NCBI GenBank assembly: GCA_023399215.1
Contig: JAEWQJ010000008.1
Span: 1 to 28,908 of the forward strand
Direction of reading: 5' to 3'
DNA: 28,908 nt
Source of the DNA: Methanobacteriota archaeon
GTDB taxonomy: Archaea > Halobacteriota > Methanosarcinia > Methanosarcinales > Methanosarcinaceae
Shown here in pieces: positions 7,579 through 15,786 of this stretch (its first letter is position 1; every line of letters begins with the position of its first letter). The position numbers were made by a program, and so were the translations under genes. Under the pieces are notes generated by a model. That model ran no database searches, was not told where the DNA came from, and was given only the letters and a program-made list of their open reading frames with translations.

Positions 7579-7683
7579 TAAATACACCTTCTAACTTATA
7601 ATCTGTTTTATTTCAGTTTTATACTTTCTGCCCGGCAAATAATATAAAAAATAAAACCATACCTTACCAGATTTTTTAAGAAA

Positions 7684-7755
7684 CAGGTCTGCTGGGAATT
7701 GAACCCAGGTTCGGAGCTCCGGAGGCTCCAGTGATATCCTCTACACTACAGACCT
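7684..7755 (-). tRNA. tRNA-Arg (anticodon CCG)
   Basis: A 72-base cloverleaf on the minus strand. The acceptor stem AGGTCTG (7749-7755) pairs with CAGACCT (7685-7691), G7684 is the discriminator and CCA is not encoded. The D-arm is GTGTAGAGGATATCAC, the anticodon stem GGAGC/GCTCC encloses CTCCGGA (anticodon CCG, reading CGG), and the T-arm is CTGGG-TTCAATT-CCCAG. There is no intron. Confidence 0.95.
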
Positions 7756-7773
7756 TCACTATGAAAAGTCAAG

Positions 7774-7852
7774 ATCGATTAGCTAATCGATAAAACCATA
7801 ATCAGTTAACTGGCTGTTAACTGGCTGGTTATAGTGCTAAATAGCTTATAAA
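7774..7852 (-). promoter_or_regulatory. tRNA-Arg upstream region with palindrome, tandem 11-mer and TATA box
   Basis: ATCGATTAGCTAATCGAT (7774-7791) is a perfect 18-bp palindrome 18 bp above the mature tRNA 5' end. GTTAACTGGCT occurs twice in tandem (7805-7815, 7816-7826). TTTATAAGC on the minus strand (7844-7852) is the best TATA box; initiation about 25 bp downstream would place both elements in or near a transcribed leader that must be removed. Confidence 0.5.
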
Positions 7853-7941
7853 CTTAATCCTTAATTATATTAAAATATCCTTTTATATTTAATATTTATA
7901 AACTATTAAAAGGAAATTTAGCCTGAAAATCTCAGAATAGT

Positions 7942-8484
7942 TTACTCTTCCCACTTCTGGCCGTACTTTTCATCAAACACTATTTCCGAGAGAGCCCTAC
8001 GTGTTGAAGTCCTTTCTTTTGGAACCGGTTCTCCGATTGCAAGAACTGCCATTAGCTCAAGATCGGAAGGACAGTCAAGAATGGAATTGACTTTCTCTTT
8101 TTGATTTAGAATTTCTCCAAGCCAGACTCCGCCAAGGCCAAGATCACAGCAGGTGAGGAGCATATTCTCGATTGCAGCTCCTATTGCCTCGAGATCTTTT
8201 GTCCTGTTGTAAGAAGTTTCATTGTCCAGGAAAGTCGCAATAAGCAAAGGAGCTCCTGCCACGATACCTGTGTAATGCGTGCATTCCGAGAGTTTCTGAA
8301 TGGTCTCACGGTTTCGAATAACAATGAAACGCCAGGGCTGGTTATTCAATCCGGAAGGGGCCCAATGGCCTGCATTAAGGATAGTGTTGACATCTTCCTT
8401 GCTAACAGGTTTGTCCGTAAACTCCCGGACGCTCCGTCTGTTAAGGATAGTGTTAATGACTTTGCCTTCTCCTTTTACTGGCAT
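7942..8484 (-). CDS. nitroreductase-family FMN oxidoreductase
   Basis: 180 residues, typical of short nitroreductase-fold proteins. The signature ILNRRSVREFTDKPVS (about 12-27) is the FMN-phosphate-binding region, followed by HWAPSGLNNQPWRFIVI (about 39-55), AIGAAIENMLLTCCDLGLGGVW and a C-terminal AIGEP motif. These enzymes use FMN and NAD(P)H or F420H2 as reductant; the substrate cannot be read from sequence. The ATG at 8484 follows GGAGGAG with a 5-base gap, an excellent ribosome site. It sits downstream of ilvC on the same strand, separated by a hairpin, so it likely has its own transcript. Confidence 0.88.
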   Translation of the reverse strand: MPVKGEGKVINTILNRRSVREFTDKPVSKEDVNTILNAGHWAPSGLNNQPWRFIVIRNRETIQKLSECTHYTGIVAGAPLLIATFLDNETSYNRTKDLEAIGAAIENMLLTCCDLGLGGVWLGEILNQKEKVNSILDCPSDLELMAVLAIGEPVPKERTSTRRALSEIVFDEKYGQKWEE

Positions 8485-8534
8485 TACTTCTCCTCCGGAT
8501 TGAATTTTATACTTCCAGATTTATGAATTTTCTG

Positions 8535-8559
8535 TCTACAGGCTGTTAATTACTGTAGA
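8535..8559 (-). terminator. hairpin directly after ilvC
   Basis: TCTACAG (8535-8541) and CTGTAGA (8553-8559) form a perfect 7-bp stem with an 11-base loop, starting one base after the ilvC stop. No strong T-run follows, so termination is probable but not certain. Confidence 0.5.
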
Positions 8560-8560
8560 A

Positions 8561-9568
8561 TCAGTCATCGTCAATCTTCTTGTTGAGCCAGGGGATGTTT
8601 GCACGGATCTGCTTTCCGACAACCTCAAGCTGGTGTTCCTTTTCCTGGCGTTCCATGGCTTTGAGTACTGGGTGGTTGACCACGCCTTCGAGCACGAATT
8701 CCTTGGCAAATTCGCCGTTCTGAATTCTTTTCAGGGCTTCACGCATGGCTTCGCGGGACTCATCATTAATAATCCTGGGGCCAACTGTCATACCGCCGTA
8801 TTCTGCAGTGTTTGAAACGGAGTGCCACATTCTCTCAAGCCCGCCTTCATAGATAAGGTCAACAATGAGCTTGACTTCATGGCAGGTTTCGAAATAAGCC
8901 ATTTCAGGCTGGTATCCGGCCTCAACAAGTGTTTCAAAAGCGGTCTTAATAAGAGATGCGAGTCCTCCGCAAAGGTCAACCTGTTCTCCGAAAAGGTCGG
9001 TTTCGGTTTCCTCACGGAAAGTGGTTTCATAGACACCTGCTCTGGTTGCACCGATTCCCTTGACATATGAGAGAGCAATGTCCCTGGCATTTCCGGTTGC
9101 GTCCTGGTAGACTGCAATCAGAGCCGGGACTCCGATACCTTCGGTATAGGTTCTTCTGACAATGTGACCAGGTCCCTTGGGAGCAGCCATGAAAACATCA
9201 ACGTCTTTTGGGGGGACGATCTGGTTGTAGTGAATATTGAAACCGTGTGCAAAAGCAAGTGCATTACCGGCTTCCAGATTTGGTGCGATTTCAGAATAAT
9301 AAACTGATGCCTGATTTTCGTCCGGAAGGAGGATCATGATGACATCTGCAGCTTTTGCAGCTTCTGCCACAGTCATGACCTTCAGGCCGTCATTCTCGGC
9401 TTTTGCCCAGCTTGAACTGCTTTTTCTGAGCCCAACAATGACATTAAGCCCTGACTCATGAAGGTTACGAGCGTGAGCGTGACCCTGGCTTCCGTAACCC
9501 ATTATTGCGATAGTTTTGTCCTTAAGTGCATCAAAAGTAGTTTCGTTATCATAAATTATTTTTGCCAT
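8561..9568 (-). CDS. ilvC: ketol-acid reductoisomerase
   Basis: 335 residues, the length of class I ketol-acid reductoisomerase. It converts acetolactate or acetohydroxybutyrate to the dihydroxy acids of valine/leucine and isoleucine synthesis, using Mg2+ and NAD(P)H. The Rossmann motif GYGSQGHAHA starts at residue 24, and the LRKSSSSW loop (about 47-54), rich in serine, suggests NADPH preference. The C-terminal knotted helical domain has FGEQVDLCGG, EAGYQPEMAYFETCHE and GGLERMWHSVSNTAEYGG, which carry the metal ligands. AGGAG lies 9 bases before the ATG. It follows ilvBN on the same strand after a 293-bp spacer with its own promoter-like sequence. Confidence 0.97.
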   Translation of the reverse strand: MAKIIYDNETTFDALKDKTIAIMGYGSQGHAHARNLHESGLNVIVGLRKSSSSWAKAENDGLKVMTVAEAAKAADVIMILLPDENQASVYYSEIAPNLEAGNALAFAHGFNIHYNQIVPPKDVDVFMAAPKGPGHIVRRTYTEGIGVPALIAVYQDATGNARDIALSYVKGIGATRAGVYETTFREETETDLFGEQVDLCGGLASLIKTAFETLVEAGYQPEMAYFETCHEVKLIVDLIYEGGLERMWHSVSNTAEYGGMTVGPRIINDESREAMREALKRIQNGEFAKEFVLEGVVNHPVLKAMERQEKEHQLEVVGKQIRANIPWLNKKIDDD

Positions 9569-9861
9569 ATTAGATTCTCCTGATGAATTTTTCAGTTTTT
9601 GAGCAAAGCTCCTAATATTTTTTTGGGAAGCATATTATTATTAAATCCTTATTTAATTTGTTCACTTCCCAGAGAATTAAGTCGCCTTAAGTCGATTTAT
9701 GAAAGTTGCTTTTTTCGGATAGGGCAGCTTTTGAAGTTTTAGCAGAGGCCTGAAACCTCAGGCTTACTCTTATTGAAGCTCCAAGGGGTTTAAAACGCTT
9801 TCGACTGCCCCAATCTGTAAAAATAATTAAGCAGCCACCTTTCTTTACCTGCCCTTATTAT
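9569..9861 (-). promoter_or_regulatory. ilvN-ilvC spacer with hairpins, direct repeat and likely ilvC promoter
   Basis: GCCTGAAACCTCAGGC (9748-9763) is a perfect 6-bp hairpin with a 4-base loop, a possible end of the ilvBN transcript. Closer to ilvC, CGACTTAAGG and CGACTTAATT stand in tandem on the minus strand (9675-9694), a possible operator. An A+T-rich TTTAATAATAAT stretch near 9635-9650 is the best TATA candidate for ilvC. Roles are inferred. Confidence 0.45.
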
Positions 9862-10347
9862 TTAAACCTTCTTTGGGCCGCGAACCAGAGCAATTTTACC
9901 TGTCCGGACCATTTCCTTAATCCCGAACTGCCTGAGGAGTTTTTCGATGGCCTGAATTTTGGCTTCGTCTCCAGTTACTTCGACAGTTATGGATTTAGGA
10001 GCTACGTCCACTATCCTTGCTCTGAAAATATCCGCAATCTGGATAATTTCGGTTCTCGCACTCACGTCGGCTGAAACTTTAATGAGGGCGAGTTCTCTTT
10101 CTACAGAGTCATCTCCTCCGATGTCCGAAACTTTGATCACATCAACTAGCTTGTTAAGCTGTTTTGTAACCTGTTCGAGCACATGGTCATCTCCATCAAC
10201 TACTATAGTCATTCTGGAGGTTTTGGGGTCTTCAGTGACTCCAACAGCCAGGCTATCAATATTGTATCCGCGTCTTGAGAAGAGCGAAGCCACCCTAGAG
10301 AGAACTCCAGACCTATTTTCCACAAGGACTGCCAGTGTATGTTTCAT
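9862..10347 (-). CDS. ilvN: acetolactate synthase small (regulatory) subunit
   Basis: 161 residues. The N-terminal ACT domain (TLAVLVENRSGVLSRVASLFSRRGYNIDSL, residues 4-33) binds the feedback inhibitor in characterised members; the C-terminal domain (about 80-161, with RIVDVAPKSITVEVTGD) is the usual second half of IlvN/IlvH. It activates the catalytic subunit and confers valine inhibition in known systems. Its ATG overlaps the stop of ilvB by one base (TAATG), and its ribosome site GGAGGAG lies inside the ilvB 3' end, so translation is coupled and stoichiometric expression is expected. Confidence 0.96.
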   Translation of the reverse strand: MKHTLAVLVENRSGVLSRVASLFSRRGYNIDSLAVGVTEDPKTSRMTIVVDGDDHVLEQVTKQLNKLVDVIKVSDIGGDDSVERELALIKVSADVSARTEIIQIADIFRARIVDVAPKSITVEVTGDEAKIQAIEKLLRQFGIKEMVRTGKIALVRGPKKV

Positions 10348-12113
10348 TACTGCTCCTCCAAGTCGAGAACTCTATCAGCTTTTACCGTACGCAAATCGGG
10401 CATGGTGCATGGAGTGTCTGCATGCTCTTCCATATCAAGGATTTCATTAATTGCAGCCCCTGCCGGCACCATTGGATAAACGTTTGCCTCACATTCAACA
10501 ATCACTTCGACAACAGCAGGCCTACCTGAATTGACAGCTTCTTCAATTGCAGGCCTTACTTCAGACGGCCTTTCCGCACGCAGTCCAAGTGCTCCATAAG
10601 CCTCGGCAAGTTTGACAAAGTCAACACTGCCCTTAATAAATGTCTGGGAATACCGTTTGTCATAGAACAGTTCCTGCCACTGTCTGACCATACCTAGATA
10701 ACCATTATTCAGAATTACGGAAACAACAGAAATATCGTTCTGGACTGCAGTTGCAAGCTCCTGAGAGTTCATCTGGAAAGAGCCATCGCCTGCAATGTTG
10801 ATAACCGTTTTATCCGGCCTGCCGACCTTCGCTCCTATAGCTGCAGGGAAACCATAGCCCATTGTGCCAAGCCCGCCTGATGTAATGAAAGTGCGGGGTT
10901 CTTTATACTTAAAGAACTGAGCGGCCCACATCTGATGCTGCCCGACTTCAGTAACTATAATTGCGTCCTTGCAAGCCTCAGAGATTTGCTCGATGACAAA
11001 CTGAGGCATTATGGCATCAGATGACATCTGTTTATAAGTAAGTGGATATTCCTTCTTCCACTGTTTTATCTTTTCAATCCATGCTTCGGACTTGCAGCGC
11101 TTGATATATTTATTCAGAGACTTAAGTACCTGTTTTGCGTCTCCGACGATCGGGATCTGGACCTTTACGTTCTTTGAGATCTCTGCAGGATCGACATCTA
11201 TGTGGATAACCCTTGCGTTGGGGGCAAAGGACTCAAGCTTTCCGGTCACACGGTCATCGAACCTTGCGCCCACGGCAATAATAAGATCAGATTCCTGGAT
11301 AGCATAGTTTGCAGACTTGGTTCCATGCATACCAAGCATCCCGACATGCAGAGGATGTTCAGTCGGAATTGCACCAATTCCCAGGAGAGTAGTCGTAACA
11401 GGAGCGTTAATTGTCTCAGCCAGTTCTACAAGCTCGGCGCTAGCATTAGAACTTATAACGCCGCCACCTGCGTATATAATAGGCATACAGGAATTTGCAA
11501 TTTCCTCGGCGGCTCGTTTGATCTGCTGAGTGTTGCCTTTGTAAGTTGGCTTATATCCTCTAAGCTCTACTTTGTCAGGATAGTAAAAGTCGATCTCCGC
11601 GTTCTGTACATCCTTTGGAAGGTCAATTAATACCGGGCCAGGCCTTCCGGTAGAAGCGATGTGGAAGGCTTCTTTTACGATTCTCGGGAGTTCGTTTGCA
11701 TCCTGTACGAGGTAGTTGTGCTTGGTAATAGGCTGGGTAATTCCCTTAATGTCGGCTTCCTGGAAAGCATCATTACCTATCAGGGAGGTCGGAACCTGCC
11801 CTGTTAAAGCTACAATAGGTACTGAGTCCATATATGCGGTAGCAATCCCTGTTACCAGGTTGGTTGCTCCGGGACCTGAGGTAGATACACAGACCCCGGT
11901 CTTTCCAGTCGCACGGGCGTACCCGTCCGCAGCATGAGCTGCTGCCTGTTCGTGACGCACAAGTATATGGCGCAGATTCGAATCATAAATTTCATTATAG
12001 AAGGGAATGATCTGCCCTCCTGGATATCCGAAGATGGTGTCAACACCTTCTTTTTCCAGGCACTTAATCAGAGCCCTTGCGCCATTAACTTTTTCTGTTG
12101 ACCCGGTTGTCAT
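10347..12113 (-). CDS. ilvB: acetolactate synthase large (catalytic) subunit
   Basis: 588 residues with the three-domain layout of TPP-dependent acetohydroxyacid synthases. The N-terminal pyrimidine-binding domain has GYPGGQIIPFYNE and the catalytic Glu55 in VRHEQAAAHAADGYARATG. The central FAD-associated domain carries YAGGGVISSNAS. The C-terminal domain has the diphosphate/Mg motif starting GDGSFQMN at residue 442 and ending NNGYLGMVRQWQELFY. It condenses two pyruvates, or pyruvate with 2-oxobutyrate. AGGAG precedes the ATG by 7 bases. Co-transcribed with ilvN. Nothing is missing. Confidence 0.97.
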   Translation of the reverse strand: MTTGSTEKVNGARALIKCLEKEGVDTIFGYPGGQIIPFYNEIYDSNLRHILVRHEQAAAHAADGYARATGKTGVCVSTSGPGATNLVTGIATAYMDSVPIVALTGQVPTSLIGNDAFQEADIKGITQPITKHNYLVQDANELPRIVKEAFHIASTGRPGPVLIDLPKDVQNAEIDFYYPDKVELRGYKPTYKGNTQQIKRAAEEIANSCMPIIYAGGGVISSNASAELVELAETINAPVTTTLLGIGAIPTEHPLHVGMLGMHGTKSANYAIQESDLIIAVGARFDDRVTGKLESFAPNARVIHIDVDPAEISKNVKVQIPIVGDAKQVLKSLNKYIKRCKSEAWIEKIKQWKKEYPLTYKQMSSDAIMPQFVIEQISEACKDAIIVTEVGQHQMWAAQFFKYKEPRTFITSGGLGTMGYGFPAAIGAKVGRPDKTVINIAGDGSFQMNSQELATAVQNDISVVSVILNNGYLGMVRQWQELFYDKRYSQTFIKGSVDFVKLAEAYGALGLRAERPSEVRPAIEEAVNSGRPAVVEVIVECEANVYPMVPAGAAINEILDMEEHADTPCTMPDLRTVKADRVLDLEEQ

Positions 12114-12230
12114 TATTTAACTCCTATTTATTTCTTAATGGTGATTTAACTGGACACTCACCTGAAGATGAGTATATTTCCAGTAAGGGTGTGTTCATTA
12201 GAAATATTTATTTTTCACACTCACATTTTC
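12114..12230 (-). promoter_or_regulatory. ilvB promoter and leader region
   Basis: On the minus strand an AAATAAATATTTC stretch near 12200-12213 is a TATA-like element about 90 bp above the ATG. Between them, GGTGA and TCACC (12140-12144 with 12158-12162) can form a short hairpin. The rest of the 12114-12339 spacer shows no gene. Confidence 0.35.
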
Positions 12231-12327
12231 TTATTATTAATTTAGTGAATATATCATAATCGATCATGTTATATATGGATAAGGTTTTTCCTGATTCAGA
12301 AACCTCAATTGTGCGTGATTTCAAAAA

Positions 12328-12370
12328 TTTTTCCAGCAGGAAAAAGAGGAGAGGACAGAACAGCCCTCCT
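12328..12370 (-). terminator. double hairpin terminator after the LeuA/CimA-type gene
   Basis: On the minus strand AGGAGGG (12364-12370) pairs with CTCTCCT (12347-12353), followed by CTTTTTCC. That T-run is itself part of a second perfect hairpin, TTTTTCC-TGCT-GGAAAAA (12328-12345), followed by TTTTTG. Two stacked terminators lie 30-70 bp past the stop codon. Confidence 0.7.
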
Positions 12371-12399
12371 GAAAAATCTATATAATTCATTTTCTGAAA

Positions 12400-13851
12400 T
12401 CACTCGGCCCGGATAAGGCGGTTCATACCGTTCATTACAGCTTCTACGGAGGCCATAATTATGTCCGTCCTGGCTCCGCTTGCGGTAACTTCCTTTCCAT
12501 CCTTGGAAAGTTTTACCCTGACTTCAACAAGGGCATCGGTTCCACCAGTGATCGAGTCTACATGATACTCTTCAAGGATAATATCTTCCGCACAGGAACT
12601 TACAGCTCTCCGGATTGCATTGATTACAGCATCTACAGGCCCGTTACCGATTCCTGCCTGTACAATAGCTTTATCTTTTACGTTAAGTTTTATCGATGCC
12701 GTCGGAGTCACCCGGTTTCCGGATACAATGGTAAACTCTTCCAGTTTTACCAGAGGTTCCTTATAAATATCAAGTACGTTTTCTGCAATGGTGTGCAGGT
12801 CAGCATCAGTTACGTGTTTTCCCTGGTCACCCATCTGCTTGACCCGGTTGAAAATTTCTTCGGTCTGGGCCTCATCAGCTACAAGCCCCATTTCCTTTAA
12901 GGCAAGAGTAATCGAACTGCGTCCTGCATGTTTTCCAAGTACGATCTGACGCTGCCTTCCGATATATTCTGGACTCATCGGCTCATAGGTTGCCTTGTCG
13001 GCAAGAAGACCGTGAACATGGATTCCTGCTTCGTGAGTGAATGCGTTTCCACCTACAAGAGCCTTATTTGGTGATACGGGAATTCCTGTAAGCCGGCTTA
13101 CAAGCCTTGAAATCCGGTAGATCATCTCATGTTTGATACCTGTATTATACTTGTAGAGCCATTCCAGGCTCGTTACTACTTCTTCAAGGGATGCGTTTCC
13201 AGCTCTTTCACCTAACCCGTTAACAGTTACGTGGGCCTGTTTTGCCCCTGCAGCCAGGGCAGCAACCGTGTTCGCAGTTGCAAAACCGAAATCGTTGTGG
13301 CAGTGAATGCTGATAGGAGCTTTCAGTGAAGAAGACAGGTCCCGGAAAATTTCGGTTGTCCTTTCAGGTACCAGAAGACCTACAGTATCGCAGAAGCATA
13401 ACCTGTCAGCGCCTGCATCTATTCCGTCGGTATAGATGGCCTTTAGAAATTCAGGGTCTGCACGCGAAGCATCTTCCCCGCTCAATTCCACAACCAGGCC
13501 GTGATCCTTGGCATAATCAATTACATCAACTGCGATCTGCCTTACTGCATCCCGACCCTTTTTGATTTTCGTCCTTATATGAAGGTCCGAAACAGGTGCT
13601 ACAAGGTGGATAGAGTCAACATCACATTCCAGAGCACGGTCAACATCGGACTTTACGATCCTGCAGTAGCTGCAAATTTCAGCATTAAGCCCTGCATTTG
13701 CAACAGCCCTGATAGATTCCCTTTCACCTTTGGAAGTGATTGCAGAACCGGCCTCAATTATTGAGACTCCCATCTCATCAAGCGCTCGGGCGATTAAAAG
13801 CTTCTTGTCCTTTGTAAGGGCAACGCCAGGTGTTTGTTCACCGTCTCTCAA
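12400..13851 (-). CDS. 2-isopropylmalate synthase / (R)-citramalate synthase family enzyme (LeuA/CimA type)
   Basis: 483 residues from TTG 13851. A Claisen-type condensing enzyme joining acetyl-CoA to 2-oxoisovalerate (leucine path) or pyruvate (isoleucine path by citramalate). Visible: RDGEQTPGVALT at the very start, IEAGSAITSKGERE, VELSGEDASR, the metal-binding SIHCHNDFGFATANT, VNGLGERAGNASLEE, HEAGIHVHGL, then a C-terminal regulatory domain from about 375 (PTASIKLNV, GPVDAVINAIRRAV, SITGGTDALVEV). The two activities cannot be separated by eye; proximity to ilvBN suits either. Odd: the conserved RFLDTTL that should precede RDGEQ is encoded in frame just upstream, yet no ATG, GTG or TTG lies between the in-frame TGA (13894-13896) and this TTG. 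A TTG start would delete the first beta strand, so a non-standard start, or a mutation, is likely. Double terminator downstream. Confidence 0.88.
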   Translation of the reverse strand: MRDGEQTPGVALTKDKKLLIARALDEMGVSIIEAGSAITSKGERESIRAVANAGLNAEICSYCRIVKSDVDRALECDVDSIHLVAPVSDLHIRTKIKKGRDAVRQIAVDVIDYAKDHGLVVELSGEDASRADPEFLKAIYTDGIDAGADRLCFCDTVGLLVPERTTEIFRDLSSSLKAPISIHCHNDFGFATANTVAALAAGAKQAHVTVNGLGERAGNASLEEVVTSLEWLYKYNTGIKHEMIYRISRLVSRLTGIPVSPNKALVGGNAFTHEAGIHVHGLLADKATYEPMSPEYIGRQRQIVLGKHAGRSSITLALKEMGLVADEAQTEEIFNRVKQMGDQGKHVTDADLHTIAENVLDIYKEPLVKLEEFTIVSGNRVTPTASIKLNVKDKAIVQAGIGNGPVDAVINAIRRAVSSCAEDIILEEYHVDSITGGTDALVEVRVKLSKDGKEVTASGARTDIIMASVEAVMNGMNRLIRAE

Positions 13852-13946
13852 AGTAGTATCCAGAAAGCGAATATTTTCGAATAATATAATCCCTCAGTAT
13901 TTGTTTTATTGAGATAGTTTCTTTAGCAATACAGGAAAATAATATC

Positions 13947-13955
13947 TATATAATA
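13947..13955 (-). promoter_or_regulatory. TATA box of the LeuA/CimA-type gene
   Basis: TATTATATA on the minus strand. Initiation about 25 bp downstream (near 13920) gives a short leader with a GAGGG ribosome-like site at 13891-13895. This places the expected start codon upstream of TTG 13851. The remainder of 13852-14228 holds no gene. Confidence 0.5.
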
Positions 13956-14228
13956 CTTGTCATTTTATAATATTATGTCCTATTTTGCAAGTTCCAATCT
14001 ATTAATACAAATATTACATATATTTTTCTCAGGAACCCGGCTTTTTCAGGAAAATTTCCTAGTTTGCGCTGTGGCTCTCTGAAACTTTTCCTCAATAGGT
14101 ATACCATAGTATTTTTAGTTTCCAGTTGACATTATATCTGATTTTTAAAAAAAGAAATAATATCTGTCTAATGCCGCAATTACACTAAAACATTAAAATG
14201 AGAGAAAATGTGAGAAAATAATAAAACG

Positions 14229-14277
14229 GCAAGAGTTTTTCCCGCAACACACAAAGCAAAGTGTATGCGACTCTTGC
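14229..14277 (-). terminator. long hairpin terminator of the M42 peptidase gene
   Basis: GCAAGAGT (14229-14236) pairs with ACTCTTGC (14270-14277); inside it CGCAACAC (14243-14250) pairs with GTGT-A-TGCG (14261-14269) with one bulged base. About 16 bp are paired in total. On the minus strand it is followed by CGTTTTATTATTTTC, 36 bases past the stop codon. Confidence 0.7.
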
Positions 14278-14312
14278 GTAAAATTACCTATTGCAGTTAC
14301 TTCAAAAGAGCT

Positions 14313-15386
14313 TCAGAAATATTTGCCTACGTTTTCTATTGCTTTTACAATCAGGGAAACGCACGCGTCAATATCTGCCGTATCCAGAACCTCAACAGGT
14401 GAATGGATGTATCGTGTGGCTATGCTGACTGTACCTGTAGGGATACCTTCTTTTGTAAGGTGTATTGAGGTTGCATCGGTTGTGCCTCCCGAACCAACGC
14501 CAAGCTGGTAAGGGAGCTCATTTTCAGTAGCAGTTTCTTTAAGCCACTTAATAATCTGTGGGTGAGCTATAAGGCCTCTTCCGGACGCATCGGCTAATGT
14601 AATTACAGGGCCTTTCCCGATTTCCAGGCAAGAATCGGTTTTAGTAATGCCCGGATGGTCACCAGGAATAGTTGTGTCAAGGGCAAGCGCAAGGTCTGGA
14701 GAAACTCCAAAGGCAGAGGTTCTTGCTCCTTTTAACCCTACTTCTTCCTGGACAGTACCTACGGCATAGACCTTTGCTCCAATTTTATGTTTGGAAAGCC
14801 GCTTCATAACCTCAATAAGGATAACAACACCTGCACGGTTGTCAAGGGCCTTTGAAGTTATCTTTCCGTTTGCCAGAGGCACAAAGTCCCGGTCAATAGA
14901 AACTGCCGTACCGATCTCAATTCCAAGGTTCTCAGCATCTTCCCTGTCTTTTGCCCCTATATCGATGAACATATCGTCCAGCTTCACGGGTTTTTTCCTG
15001 TCTTCCTCTTTCATTACATGAGGAGGCTTGGACCCAATGACTCCGGGAATTGAACCTTTTTTGCCGTGAAGTACAACTCTCTGGTTAAGAAGAGTCTGAT
15101 CAAACCATCCACCGATCCCGACAAACCTGAGGAAGCCATTATCATCAATATACCTGACCATGAGCCCGATTTCGTCCATATGGGCAGCCAGCATTATGGA
15201 AGGGCCTTTTCCTTTTTTGAGAGCTATAAGGTTTCCCATGCAGTCTCTGTGCATGGTATCAACATAGGGTTCAAGCTCCTTTTCAAGGAGTTCTCGGATA
15301 TTATCCTCAAAGCCTGAAATCCCATGGGCATTGGTGAATTTTTCAAGCAGAGATTTTATCTCTCTAAGGTTTCCGCCTTTTTCCAT
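14313..15386 (-). CDS. M42-family metallo-aminopeptidase
   Basis: 357 residues. M42 peptidases are cytoplasmic, dodecameric, two-metal (Zn/Co) aminopeptidases that finish peptide breakdown. Metal and catalytic residues are all present: His69 and Asp71 in AAHMDEIG, the bridging Asp in KALDNRAG, the catalytic Glu pair in TVQEEVGLKGA, the Asp in ALDTTIPGD and the final His in ATRYIHSPVEV. The apical insertion domain is at about 70-165. The ATG at 15386 has AGGAG about 10 bases upstream; a TTG at 15410 overlapping that site is open in frame but unlikely. Monocistronic, with a long hairpin terminator. Some members are annotated as endoglucanase by an old error. Substrate preference is not readable. 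Confidence 0.92.
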   Translation of the reverse strand: MEKGGNLREIKSLLEKFTNAHGISGFEDNIRELLEKELEPYVDTMHRDCMGNLIALKKGKGPSIMLAAHMDEIGLMVRYIDDNGFLRFVGIGGWFDQTLLNQRVVLHGKKGSIPGVIGSKPPHVMKEEDRKKPVKLDDMFIDIGAKDREDAENLGIEIGTAVSIDRDFVPLANGKITSKALDNRAGVVILIEVMKRLSKHKIGAKVYAVGTVQEEVGLKGARTSAFGVSPDLALALDTTIPGDHPGITKTDSCLEIGKGPVITLADASGRGLIAHPQIIKWLKETATENELPYQLGVGSGGTTDATSIHLTKEGIPTGTVSIATRYIHSPVEVLDTADIDACVSLIVKAIENVGKYF

Positions 15387-15470
15387 TTTCGAATATCTCC
15401 TGAATATCAATTAATTTAAAGTTCAAATTGATCTTTATGAGACCAATTATGATTTAATAAGGTTAATTAT

Positions 15471-15508
15471 AATTATCCCCTTATTATTCAATTATCCCCT
15501 TATTATTC
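15471..15508. repeat. 2 x 19-bp exact tandem repeat
   Basis: AATTATCCCCTTATTATTC occurs twice head to tail (15471-15489, 15490-15508). It lies in the spacer between the divergent M42 and prefoldin genes. No function can be assigned. Confidence 0.85.
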
Positions 15509-15640
15509 CCCGTTATTATATGTTTTTTACAAACTCTTTGATAAATGATTTTTTACGATCTTTTTTGATAAACGGTTCTTTTATAATTATCCATTCTCAA
15601 GAAATTTTTTCAAACCCTCTGGTTGGAGATTAACCATGTC

Positions 15641-15706
15641 ATATACTTCAGATATACTTCAAATATACTTCAGATACACTTCAGACATACTTCAGATACA
15701 CTTCAA
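15641..15706. repeat. 6 x 11-bp tandem repeat
   Basis: Six head-to-tail 11-bp units of the form ATATACTTCAG / ATACACTTCAG, starting at 15641, 15652, 15663, 15674, 15685 and 15696, with only a few substitutions. A period of 11 bp is close to one DNA turn. It lies about 165 bp upstream of the prefoldin start. The rest of 15411-15786 has no gene. Confidence 0.9.
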
Positions 15707-15786
15707 ATTAATAAATATTATACTGTTAGATTCAGGATTAATCTGTTATTTTAGTTTCTGACAAAAGGGCTCAAGATTAATTTCAA

